The position numbers and the translations under genes are program-made. This document shows, in pieces, positions 10,820 to 21,029 of a DNA stretch of 64,000 nucleotides. The notes beneath the pieces are model-generated. The model made no database searches. It was not told the origin of the DNA and saw only the letters and a list, made by a program, of their open reading frames with translations. Where the stretch lies: the NCBI GenBank assembly GCA_021401465.1, contig JADDMT010000002.1, positions 496,001 to 560,000 of the forward strand, written 5' to 3'. Source of the DNA: Teratosphaeria epicoccoides. Taxonomy: Eukaryota > Ascomycota > Dothideomycetes > Mycosphaerellales > Teratosphaeriaceae. The first letter of the stretch is position 1, and the number at the start of each line of letters is the position of its first letter.

Positions 10820-12358
10820 ATGTCCCTCATAGCGCGCAACGCTGTCAATGCGCCGCCCAAGCGCCGCCAGGATCTCGTGCAGGACACACAGAAAACGTCG
10901 ACCAAAGGCAAAGTGCCCACCGGTTACGCCCAAGAAGTCGCCATCTCCGAGTCGAGCTTCCGCACCCTGCATCGCGGAGTGCAAAGTCAGCAGTCAGCCG
11001 GAAAGAAGCGGAAACGAGAGGGAAAAGGCGACAGCTCGATAGTCTACGGTGCGGGCGCATACAAGGGTCCGTGGGCACGATATGAAGAGCGAATCCTGTC
11101 GGACGATGAGGGCGAGGAAGTGGAGGTGGAGGTAGAGGTGTCAGGCGGCGAGGGCGGCGACGAGGAGGAGGTGGTGGTGGAGGTGGAATACGAGGAGGAT
11201 GCTATTGCGCCGGTGCCGTCGAAAGCGCGGACATTGGCGGGCACGGCTTACCAAGAACTCAGTGCGGACAAGGAGACGACCACGTTTGAGGGCAGCCAGC
11301 AGTATGACTACCAGGGCCGGACATACATGCACGTGCCCAAGGATCTGGACGTCGACCTCACGAGCGACTTGGAGAGCTTGAGCATCAAGTGCTACAGCCC
11401 AAAGAAGCTCATCCACACTTTCCAGACGAAGCAGGGCAAGAATGCGCACGACAGAGCGCTGACCAGTCTCCGCTTCTTCCCCGATTCTGGTCATTTGCTA
11501 CTGAGCGCAGGCGCCGACGGCAAAGTCAAAATCTGGGACGTCTACCACGACCGCCAACTCCTTCGTACTTACTCCGGCCACACAAAGAGCGTCGTCGACG
11601 TCGACTTCACCCCCGATGGCACCAAATTCCTCTCCGCCTCCTACGACCGCCAAATGAAAGTCTGGGACACCGAAACAGGCACCTGCGTCGGCCGCTACAG
11701 CACAGGCAGCACCCCTCACGTCGTGCGCTGGAACCCAGGAACCCTCCACGGCGGCGAATTTCTCGCCGGCATGCACGACAACAAGATCGTGCAATTCGAC
11801 ACCCGCCTCCCTGCCGGCGGCACCGGCGACAAAGACGGCAAAAAGCCCGTCCAAGAATACGACCACCATCTCGGCCCGGTCAACACCATCGCCTTCTGCG
11901 ACGAAAACCGCCGGTTCATCACCACCTCCGACGACAAATCCCTGCGCGCGTGGGAATACGGCATCCCCGTTCCCATCAAACTCATCTCCGACCCCAGCAT
12001 GTTTGCCGTGGTGAAATCCGTCGCGCACCCCAGCAAACCCAGCATCCTATGCCAAAGCTCGGATAATACGATCAAAGTCTTCAATACGGGCGAGAAGATC
12101 CGAGCGAATCGGAAGAAGGAGTTTCGAGGGCATAATGTCAGTGGGTATGCCGTGGATTTGGGGGTGAGTCCGGATGGCGGGATCGTGGTGAGTGGAGATT
12201 CCGGCGGGTGGCTGTGCATGTGGGATTGGAAGACGTGTAAGCTGTGGCATAAAGTCAGGGCGAGTGAGGCGGCGGTCGTGAGCGTGGGGTGGCATCCGAG
12301 GGAGGGGAGTAAGGTCGTCACGGGGGATGTGGAGGGGGTGATTAAGTACTGGGATTGA
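10820..12358 (+). CDS. PRP17: pre-mRNA splicing factor Prp17/Cdc40, WD40 protein
   Basis: Second-step spliceosome factor. The N-terminus MSLIARNAVNAPPKRR is followed by a very acidic stretch (roughly residues 95-130, EVEVEV and DEEEVVVEVEYEED). Then come the family block PKDLDVDL and the CYSPKKLIHTF lead-in to a C-terminal seven-bladed WD40 propeller. Clear blades include SAGADGKVKIWDVYHDRQ, SASYDRQMKVWDTETG, TTSDDKSLRAWEYGIP and SGDSGGWLCMWDW. It is one exon encoding 512 residues. The first ATG in frame is at 10820; upstream codons are open but start only at a TTG. The N-terminal region before the blades is shorter than in some orthologues, still within fungal range. Confidence 0.95.
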   Translation: MSLIARNAVNAPPKRRQDLVQDTQKTSTKGKVPTGYAQEVAISESSFRTLHRGVQSQQSAGKKRKREGKGDSSIVYGAGAYKGPWARYEERILSDDEGEEVEVEVEVSGGEGGDEEEVVVEVEYEEDAIAPVPSKARTLAGTAYQELSADKETTTFEGSQQYDYQGRTYMHVPKDLDVDLTSDLESLSIKCYSPKKLIHTFQTKQGKNAHDRALTSLRFFPDSGHLLLSAGADGKVKIWDVYHDRQLLRTYSGHTKSVVDVDFTPDGTKFLSASYDRQMKVWDTETGTCVGRYSTGSTPHVVRWNPGTLHGGEFLAGMHDNKIVQFDTRLPAGGTGDKDGKKPVQEYDHHLGPVNTIAFCDENRRFITTSDDKSLRAWEYGIPVPIKLISDPSMFAVVKSVAHPSKPSILCQSSDNTIKVFNTGEKIRANRKKEFRGHNVSGYAVDLGVSPDGGIVVSGDSGGWLCMWDWKTCKLWHKVRASEAAVVSVGWHPREGSKVVTGDVEGVIKYWD

Positions 12359-12821
12359 GGGCGTTGTCAGGGAGCCAAGGCGATGGCAGGAGCCCAAAGC
12401 GTCAATCATTCATCAACCTCTCAACCAGCTATCTCGCTCTTCCACCTAAGCGAGGTGCGTCTGCTGGCGGTGACTGAAATTTTCTGTTGAGCTCATACGG
12501 CAAGGGCATATTCTTGCTTACCATCCTAGACCTAATACGGCCGAAGACGACTGTGGGGAGGACTATCCCACTCTGCGACACGTTCCACTCCCACTATCGC
12601 CAATATGAGCATGCGGAAATGGCCTTGGCACGCTGAATATACTGGTCAGAGAACCGTGAAACTTGCCAAATCGAAAAGGCGTCCTGATCCAGACCGCGAC
12701 GCACGGTGCGTCGTTTGACGATCTGAAGTGACAGGTGGTCCACCGCTCCCAATATGCAACCGCGTTCGACTCTCTCAACCACCACTCAAATACCACTCTC
12801 CCACCAAGAGTGTTTCCAAGT
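12359..12821. other. intergenic, no gene seen
   Basis: 3' flank of PRP17 and upstream region of the candidate small secreted protein. No domain-bearing frame was found on either strand. Confidence 0.5.
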
Positions 12822-13226
12822 ATGCAAGTCACTCAGTATCTGCTGAACTACTTGCTGCAACTAGCTGCACTCGCTGCTAGTATCGACGCACAGTGTACAG
12901 AAGAGAAGAATCCAAATTACCTTGTACGCGCCACCTGCCTAAGGACGCTTTCGCCCTTTTCTAATAAGAAGCATGCAAAGTCACTCACGAGAGAGTTCTA
13001 GGCTTGCTCGAGGGATAATAAAAAAGCTGTGAGTCAAACATTTTTGCCACGGCGACCTTTTGTTCTCGCAACGCCCGGCACAATGTTTCTGACGCTGGCC
13101 CCGTGGTAGATCAAATGCTCCGGCAACTAAGGGGTGGAGACCAGCGACGACTCCGCCGCTAAGGCCTGCAAATGCTACGATTTCAAGACGGGCGTGGCCT
13201 GTGCCAAGAATGAACAGAAGTGTTGA
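12822..13226 (+). CDS. candidate small secreted cysteine-rich protein, three exons
   Basis: No family recognised. Exons 12822-12923, 13002-13028 and 13164-13226 join in phase 0 through introns of 78 bp (gtacgc..tctag) and 135 bp (gtgagt..ctaag). They give 63 residues. The N-terminus MQVTQYLLNYLLQLAALA plus SIDA looks like a signal peptide with cleavage after Ala. The mature ~40 residues hold six cysteines: QC, AC, ACKC, AC and a terminal KC. That size, cysteine count and secretion signal are typical of fungal effector-like or defensin-like secreted proteins; the role is inference. Intron 2 is long, and an alternative acceptor at 13109 would end the protein after IKCSGN and lose four cysteines. 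The stop after the last Cys and the coding-like tail favour the six-Cys model. Confidence 0.5.
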
Positions 13227-15337
13227 TTGGAGAGTGGTGTGTGTGGTCGCATGGAGGCTGTCGACTGGAGGAAGCTGACTCCAAGGAAGCGGAGCCAGGT
13301 GCAATTGATTCCGCAGGCTCGTATGCTTTTCACGCACCTGCTACAAGTCTTGCTCTTGGGAATCCCGATTGAGAAACACGTGAATGTCCAAGATGGTAAA
13401 AAGGCGAGAGTGGGATTATTTTCTGCCAAGACGTCATAATATCTGTATTAGCATGCCTCCGTAGAAGCTCCCTATCTAACCACCTCGTCCTAGCCTTCTT
13501 AACTTCCGAGGCCCAGCACGTGTGCAAAACCGTAGCGACTATGGCGTCCCTCCCGCCGGAAACATGTCGATCGCGATTAAATTTCGCCATGTGTGTGACC
13601 AGGTGCGCATTCACAAGATCGCCTAGCTCAGCTGGGCTGTCCATGTTGCTGCGAGGGGGAGTGGTTTTGACAGGTGTTCTTGGCTCAAGCTGGGCTTTAC
13701 TCAAGGAACTCTCGCTTTTACTGGCTTTGCAAAATACTTGTTTCAATCGCTCTCTGCTGGCTTGTCCGAGCAAGTCGAGCGAGCTCGAAACAACTCTTGA
13801 TGGGGTGGGTAGCCTCCACAAAACTTTGCTGTCTGTCGAAGGGCGAATCACTCCATCAAGATCACATGGAAGTATAATAGTGATACGAGCCACGTTGACC
13901 TGATAATGCAAGTTCGAGATTCCCGCAACAAGCTTTTACGTGCGCATGGTGCAGAAAATGGCTCGATTTGCATAACGCTTGTTCTCGTTTCCTCGCAGAG
14001 GCATTGCACACAGGACCGAGTCAGGTAATGTCAATGAGTCCTGAGCAACTGACAGGGCAGAATGACCATGGTGAAGCTCTCTCAACCTGTGACCTGTCAG
14101 CTTTGAAACTGCAGGCAGATCGGTTGTACGACTGCTGCCGCCCGGTATACTGCCGCTTGGCCTCATACGGCTTCGCATAATTCACGCATTGTTGTATGTA
14201 GAGCCGAAACTCCAGGCGAATCAACAGGTAAGATAGCCAGCAATGCTGTTACCACGATCTTGTTTCTGCTCGAGTCGGGCGCTCTTCTTGTCGGGCAGTT
14301 CTTTACTCGATGCCAACAACTTGAACGCATTTTCTTTACCACAATATATCTCAACATCTTGGTGCTGCCGATGTTCTCTGGGGCCGCACCAGGTGGTCGA
14401 GTCCAGGACTAGTGCCAAAGACAGATCCAGAAAGTGTGTCAAGCGTATCCAGTAGCGCTCACAACCGACATGGACAAAGAAAGTGGCTCGTAGAGCCGTC
14501 CGTCAAGAGCTTGGACACCAAGGTGGAGCTCCACACCAACAAGGCTGCCAGTGACATGGACCTGGCTCCAAGCGAGAAAATATGCCATGACAGTAGCTTG
14601 ACAACTCAGCGGTTCTAAGACAGAGATCTGGGTGCCAGGGTCGTTTCGCTCAAGGAGCCGTTCCTCAAAGCGTTTGGATGCCAGGTCTAGAACGTGAAAC
14701 GTATGATATAGAGATGGCAGCTTGTGCAGCATGAAAGTCCAGGTGCTGATCTCGGTGCTCAGAGATATTGCCGAGATTGGAAGGCTGAGAAGCAGGGAGT
14801 TCGTAGGAAGGATTGTCGGTTTTGCTGCTGGATGTCATGGGGCGACGAGGTCAGGTTGCGATTTGAGGTCGCCTGGAAGTATTGCAGATCGGCGATAGCG
14901 ACGCAGGGTCCTTGACTCGTTGTCGTTCGACTTGTTGGCGCGTACATGAGTATGACCATCAACGGACTTTATAAGCATCTCTCTGTACATTCAGTATCCA
15001 CTGCAAGCATGAGGGATCGGAAGCAGATTCCGGCCGCGTGTGGTCTTAGCTGGTTGCTCGAGTTTGAATGTTCAGTGGTAAGGATAGGGCATGGCGGTAG
15101 AAGCTCCCATCGATCATCTCAGCTTTTCATGATGGAACAATAGCATTGCGGAAATTTGACCGTGTCACCAAATCAAGAGATGGGTCAAGTTTTCCGGGGC
15201 TGTCTGCTGTTTATTCAGAACTAGTTCACTCAGAAGTAGTGTGCTCCGCAAAATCGCGAATCATATGCAAAACCACTATACTCCATACACTCTAGTCCTG
15301 ACCTCAAGACACACCGAACACCAACCCCAACGTCAAC
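13227..15337. other. gene-poor stretch, 2.1 kb
   Basis: Open frames of 60-190 codons overlap on both strands (for example 13330-13911 minus against 13520-13903 plus), with no domain, signal peptide or membrane pattern that I trust. Nothing else stands out. Confidence 0.45.
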
Positions 15338-16335
15338 ATGGCGCCCACACCGCACTCTTCCGGCGCCCTCGCCCAAATCGAATCCACCCTCCGCTCGCTC
15401 CTCCAACCCATCACCCACAACCTCCCCAGCCCCATCATCCAGACCGGCAACTCTCTCCTCGGCGAACAATGCTACACCTCCCTCATCGACTCCGTCAACC
15501 TCTTCTCCGATCCCGAATGCCTCAAACTCGCCATTTCTAAAGCCCTGGGCATCGCCATAATCGGCGCCAGCAGCATCGTCAAGGTCCCGCAACTGCTCAA
15601 ACTGCTCAACAGCCAGAGCGCAGCTGGCATAAGCTTCTTGAGCTATTTGCTTGAGACGAGCAGCTATCTGATTACTTTGATGTATAACGTGCGAAATGGG
15701 TTTCCGTTCTCGACATACGGGGAATTGGCATTGATTGCGGTGCAGAATGTGGCTATCAGTGTGTTAGTCCTGCAGTTTAGTGGGAAAGGACCTGCGGCGG
15801 CGGCGTTTGTGGCAGGATTGGCGGCAGCAGGGTATGCGCTGTACAGTGACTCGATTGTGCCGGCGGGCACGTTGCAGTATCTTCAGGGTGGCGCAGGCGT
15901 GTTGGGTGTGGCGAGTAAGCTGCCGCAGATTGTCACTATTTTCCGACAGCAAGGCACTGGACAGCTGTCTGCATTTGCTGTAAGCCATGTTATCTCCATA
16001 TTTACCTCCTGTGTCACTAAGCAAGCTGGCAGGTCTTCAATTTCCTTCTCGGCTCTCTCGCCCGCGTCTTCACTACCCTACAGGAAGTCGACGACAAGCT
16101 CATCCTTTACGGCTTCCTCGCAGGATTCGCGCTCAATGCAGTGCTTGCTGCACAGATGCTATACTACTGGAATAGTCCGACAAGTCAATCCGCCACACAA
16201 ACGAAGCTTCAGCCGAGCGGCAAGGATGCCGCCAAGCAGGCTATTAGAGCAGATGGTGTCTCTAACAAGGTCGGTGCAAGCTCGAGTGGCGCGGAAAAGG
16301 GGAGAAGTACGCCGAGTACGCGACGAAGAGGATAG
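15338..16335 (+). CDS. MPDU1/Lec35-type PQ-loop membrane protein
   Basis: Homologue of mannose-P-dolichol utilisation defect 1, an ER membrane protein needed for use of dolichol-phosphate mannose and glucose in N-glycan and GPI assembly. Exon 1 (15338-15979) and exon 2 (16033-16335) are joined across a 53-bp intron (gtaagc..ggcag, phase 0), giving 314 residues. Two PQ-loops are visible: IVKVPQLLKLLNSQSAAGIS and ASKLPQIVTIFRQQGTGQLS. They lie among about seven hydrophobic segments, ending with the block LILYGFLAGFALNAVLAAQM. The C-terminal 60 residues are polar and Ser/Lys/Arg-rich and probably cytosolic. The unspliced frame continues through the intron with no family match. Confidence 0.92.
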
Positions 16336-17520
16336 TCAAAGGCATGTGTTTTTTGCCTTCAAATCGCTGTCAATCTGCTCTCATTGTGTTTCGAGCACCA
16401 TACGTGCACAACAACGCATGGCTGCATAGAAGCGCCTACCGCCATGAGTCACCACTCAATGAGACTGGTAGTCAGTCGCCTCGTCCCATCCAGATTAGGC
16501 AGGCCTTTTGGCCCATATACACAGACTCATCGACATCCTTTGCAAGGACCGCAACACCAACATCATCAACTTGCGGACCATCAGAGATGCGAACGCTATC
16601 TTCGTTCTTGTCCATGTTGTCGGATGCGCCGAATGACGCCCCTTACGGGTCAGTCTTTCGTGGACGTAGGGTGAGCTAACCGCGATGTCCCAAATTCTCA
16701 TTGATGATGGACGACCTTTCGATACTGTTAACAACTATCATCATGCGCTGCAGTAACTTCAACACTCGCGACGTCGGCTCCTGGATCGATGCAATCTGTT
16801 CAGAACGGCGAGATCCTGCGAAGAAGAGCTTTCAAGCATGCCTTATGAGACTGGATTTGTAACCAACCAAATTGATGCTATTGTCCTGGAGCGCCATCGT
16901 CGATAAGTGCAGACCCATCGCAAGGGTCATCACGTCATGCGGTCAAGGGCAGTCTCGTTCTCGCGAGGTCATCAATCTGCGTAGGAAGAATGGCCTCAAA
17001 CGTTTACACTTGGGCGAACAGACCATTCGGAAGCCAGAATCTGCAATTGCAAGCTCAGCCACGGCTTAGGTTCAGAGGAAATCTCCGTAGCCGCGAGCAG
17101 ATACTAGTCTGCGGTTCGAGTGGTACAGCAGCTCGTTCTGGCAGGAGAGGAGTTCATCATGGTTAGCAGTGGAATGATCACCCGTCCGACTTCGTGTTCG
17201 TCCTCGACCGTCACCTCGTCTGACAATGTCCCGGGCCAATCGCTGCTGGATGGCGAGGCGCCTATGATACCTCCCGTTCCATGTGACCTTACTCCCCAGG
17301 ACTGGATCGCACCGAACCAGTCCTCTCAACTGTCAGTCAGCTTCCACTTGCTTGGACCCGACTCTTGTGAGGAATCAGTGTCAGTCTAACTGTTGACCTG
17401 TCCGTCAAGTTGAAATTGGCCGGCCGACATGTCTGACAGTGGCTTCAGCGCTCAATCTAGCACTCACGGAGTCACAGAATTGTTCAGTCAGAACAGCTGA
17501 TCACGAACAATCGCAAGAGG
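16336..17520. other. gene-poor stretch; TTGAC/CAGTC-rich near 17310-17410
   Basis: No supportable gene. A plus-strand frame at 17120-17389 is open but featureless. The 3' part carries several cagtc/ttgac words, also seen in other intergenic regions of the window. Confidence 0.4.
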
Positions 17521-18419
17521 ACTAAGGCTGGTGGCAGGGACTTGACCGAGTGGGACAGCGAGGCTTCCACTGATCAGAAGAACGACCTCGACCGCAAGCC
17601 GCGCATCAGCATCCTCTTTTAGCAGCTCGACGTCCTGACTAAGTGCTCCGAGACTAAGGCTGGCAAGGAGCGCATGATGATTCTATTGAAGGACCTTCGG
17701 TTCGACGGTGAGTTCTAGTAGAGTACCAGGGCGCCCTCGCGAACACCGAGCAGACCTCCAAGGACCTGAGCACCGTTTTACAGCAGCTCTAAACTGCCGA
17801 CACTGCTGGAGCACGCAAGTATAGTGCTAACACCAACGCATACGAGAGGCGTCGCTCGTGCCTACTTTATACCTCTGACTGACGCCCTCCACCCACACTT
17901 GCAGCACGCAAGCAACCTAGAGCGTAAGTAAGCCGCAGCTGACACAGTGCGTCAGGACATAAGCGTGACGGTAATACGCGGCCACAAGTTCGAGCCAAAC
18001 AAAAATCGTCGAGGCCTTTGATAAGTGGACCGGCGTCAGAAAGCGCAAGGGTAGAACGACTGAAGGTCCAATTCCCGGCAAGAAGAAGGATGTTGAAAGC
18101 GGCGAGCCCGAGGAAATACCTAGGAGGCTGTCCCTAGTGCAAAGTGGGGCTGGGATTCAGATCGCATTGGCCTTGATGCTCGAAATGACAAATGCAATCT
18201 AATGACACGGGCATTGGCTTGGACACTCAAGAGGACAAGGACAAGTGAATGGCATGAGCATTGTTGGTCAGGGAGCTCCCAGTGTTTGACAAGGATTATG
18301 AGTCGCGGACGCCCACCCAGGATGGCTCGATCTTGTTCGATCCGGCACAGCAATCAGAAGTTGCAGCGACCTTATCTGGAGCACAATTTCTGCATTGGCT
18401 GCCGGCAACGCCATCTTGA
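17521..18419 (+). pseudogene. decayed coding relic of unknown family
   Basis: Successive stretches read as charged, helix-rich protein but in different frames and with stops. 17521-17715 (frame 1) contains DLTEWDSEASTDQKNDLD and KAGKERMMILLKDLRFDG, broken by one TAG at 17620. 17721-17789 (frame 0) contains YQGALANTEQTSKDLSTV before a TAA. 18002-18199 (frame 2) is open for 66 codons with VEAFDKWTGVRKRKG. 18267-18416 (frame 0) is open for 50 codons with ELPVFDKDYESRTPTQDG. The composition is far more protein-like than the flanks. I do not recognise the family. It may equally be an intact gene with unusual splicing, but several stops lie inside the best segments. Confidence 0.45.
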
Positions 18420-21029
18420 ATCTGGTGCTCAGGGGAGCTATGCATTAAAATGCTCACAAAGCAGATAACACGGAATCAAAGGGTCCAAAGCAGGATCAGC
18501 CGTCCTTGTCGTTTTGATCGAGGTGACGACGACACGTACGATGACCGAATTCTTTATTGGATCAATCAGTCAAGGATAGTGACAGATTATTGATAGGGCT
18601 GTCGAAGGTATTTCCATCGGTTCCGCAGGTACTAGGAATTGGCTGAATGACGCGGGGTTGAGTTGCGTTGAACGTCCTGGTCGTTCTATTGTACACCGGC
18701 GGCTCTTTATCAGGTTGTGCGCTCCTGAGATAGCTTTATTTCCTGCCTCAGACCCCGCTCCAAGAGCAGTGGCAGCTTTGGTTCATGCCAAGCTGATGGA
18801 GAAGCTCTGTGCTAGCGTCATGCCCACGCGACATTGATGCACAGCAGTGAATTTGCGCAGCGGTCCGAAACAAGGTCATCCTCAAGGACACCCTAGACCA
18901 TGGCCTCGATCAGGTCTTGACCAATAACCCCTCCTGCTCACCACGACATATGCTCTATCAGCACAGACAGACATGGTCCAGGGGCGAGTATAGACCTTGC
19001 ACCTTCGGAACGGATGTCCGAGCTAGATGAATGCCGAGCAAATGTCATGCAAGTAACATCGCGATTGATCTGCGCAAGGCAGAGATCGCGGAGGAACTTC
19101 CCGTCGAAGTCCCACGCGATATCCACGCAATAGATGGAGTTAGGAAGGCAACAGTCAGGTCATTTGCGTTTAGAGCGATAGGCACTACGCCGCCTCACAA
19201 GGCTGTGCCTGCCCCAGGCACGCGTTCCCTCGCATGTTATGAATGCCAAGCACAACGATAGATGATGGTATTCAACAGACCAAGACCTTCATGCATGTAC
19301 TTTGCTTCATATAATCGACTGCTTTATATGCAAACCCATCACTTCAACATGCAGCAGCGACCTTGCAAGAAGCGTCACATTACACCCTGCGTTTCACACT
19401 GGCATGGGACAGAGTGAACAGCGAGCTGTAATCCATGAAGAGCTCGGTGTCTCGGACCTACTGGACGATTCCGAAGTGTCTTTACATTACATTCTCGAGC
19501 CTCGCGAGCCCGATGCTCGGTGAGCTAGTGCGTCTCATCCGAGCCATCATGCCCCAGCACGCCAAGTTCCAGCACGCCAGATCGAGGAACAGATAGAAGA
19601 TGGCTCTTGGTCTCCAGAGTACGGGAGCGGAGGTTCCGCGTCGGCTTCTTGTGACGGCACAGCATTTGACCGTGCACTTCGTGGCTCCGTACTCGGCTAG
19701 TGGGCACTTGGTGAGTGTGCACTAGGATTGGACAGGATTCCGGCTGCCGCTCGGTCGCCGAGTTTTGACAACCGTCACCGCAGAAGTGAGAAAGCGGCAA
19801 GAGGCATATGCCCGGGGCTGCCAGGCTATCAAAGAATCGCGGAATCCGGACGCAGAGCAAGTCAACGCGGTGACAATAGTGCCGTAGATAGCACGGACGG
19901 CATTGACGATGAGGAAGAGAGTGCGATGGCCGGTGTAGAAATGACCACTGCTGCAATGACACCCAGCAAGATCGGGAAGATCGCCAGGCCGCCTGGCGGT
20001 CCCTGACTCGCGTGAGGTTTGAAGCGCCCGCAATCGACAGTGATGTCAACGGTCGTCAAAGGCAGTCCACTGGTAGGTCCGTCAATCAGTCAATTGTTGA
20101 ATCCGGTTGACATGAACGTTAGTCCCCTTTGACCGCTTGACTTGACCTGTTTTCGATACCCATGCTTGACTGTCATGACTGCTGACCTCAATAAGAACTG
20201 AACGCCATAGAAACCACACTCATCCAATCCGCGACAAGACAAAGCGTAATGAACCCAGGCACCAGACTAGTGGCAACCCACCCCTGCTTGCTCTACGTGA
20301 TGGCGATGACACGATAACAAAATAACAGCTCTTCCAAGAGCCCCAGGCCAGAATAGGTCTTGGCACTGTTCCCGAGCGTGTTCTGCGAAGGCCGGTGCCT
20401 TCGAAAGACCATGTTTCTAGCACACGCAGCACATCCCAGAAGTACATGGCAACTAGTACGTGAAGCGATGCAGCACGGCACGCCCCTCTCAGAATCTGCC
20501 ATAGGCAATTTTGATTGCTGCAGCGCGGTCTACCCGCACGGCTCAAAGCTAGTACAGTTCGAGAAAAGATTTATACAAAATTGCCGTCGATCCAGTGCCG
20601 CACCCCCCTATGCGCAATCCACGCAGGCACGGCGCTGTCGGTGCTAGCCAGTCCGCCAGCCAAGTCTCAGACCAGTCCTGCGACTCAGCCGTGATAAACA
20701 TGAACCTCTCTTACCATCGTGGGTCGCGCCTCGTAAACCAAGGTGACGAGATTCCGCCTCTATAATCACTGAAAACCTGCACGCAATCCCGGGCGTGGAA
20801 GTTGACACAAATGCTCCCGCGTCTCCGCCATAGATCCCAAATCACACATAAATCGCTACAGTCGTCGCAAGACCGTTCGCGTGCATGCACATAGATCATC
20901 AAACTCATTGCGGTCGTTGGAACAACGCAAAGTCAAAAGGGTATCACAATAAACGCACTTTTTTCCCTCTTCGGGCCAGCCGTGGTACCATGTCCAGTGA
21001 TCGTGTATGCTTTGGACGGGCACTGCCGT
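18420..21029. other. gene-poor stretch, 2.6 kb
   Basis: No supportable gene. A short plus-strand frame (19031-19261, with AEIAEELPVEVPRDIHAIDG) is codon-like and may be another relic. A minus-strand frame (19862-20059) holds one hydrophobic run. The 20040-20185 part is dense in TTGAC/GTCAA words. The last ~1 kb is 3' flank of the bHLH gene. Confidence 0.4.

Noticed and set aside
11498..12028. 176-codon minus-strand frame inside PRP17
   Set aside because: Shadow of the WD40 coding strand; no independent support.
19862..20059. Minus-strand 65-codon frame with one hydrophobic run
   Set aside because: Single hydrophobic stretch, no conserved context, sits in the TTGAC-rich non-coding block.
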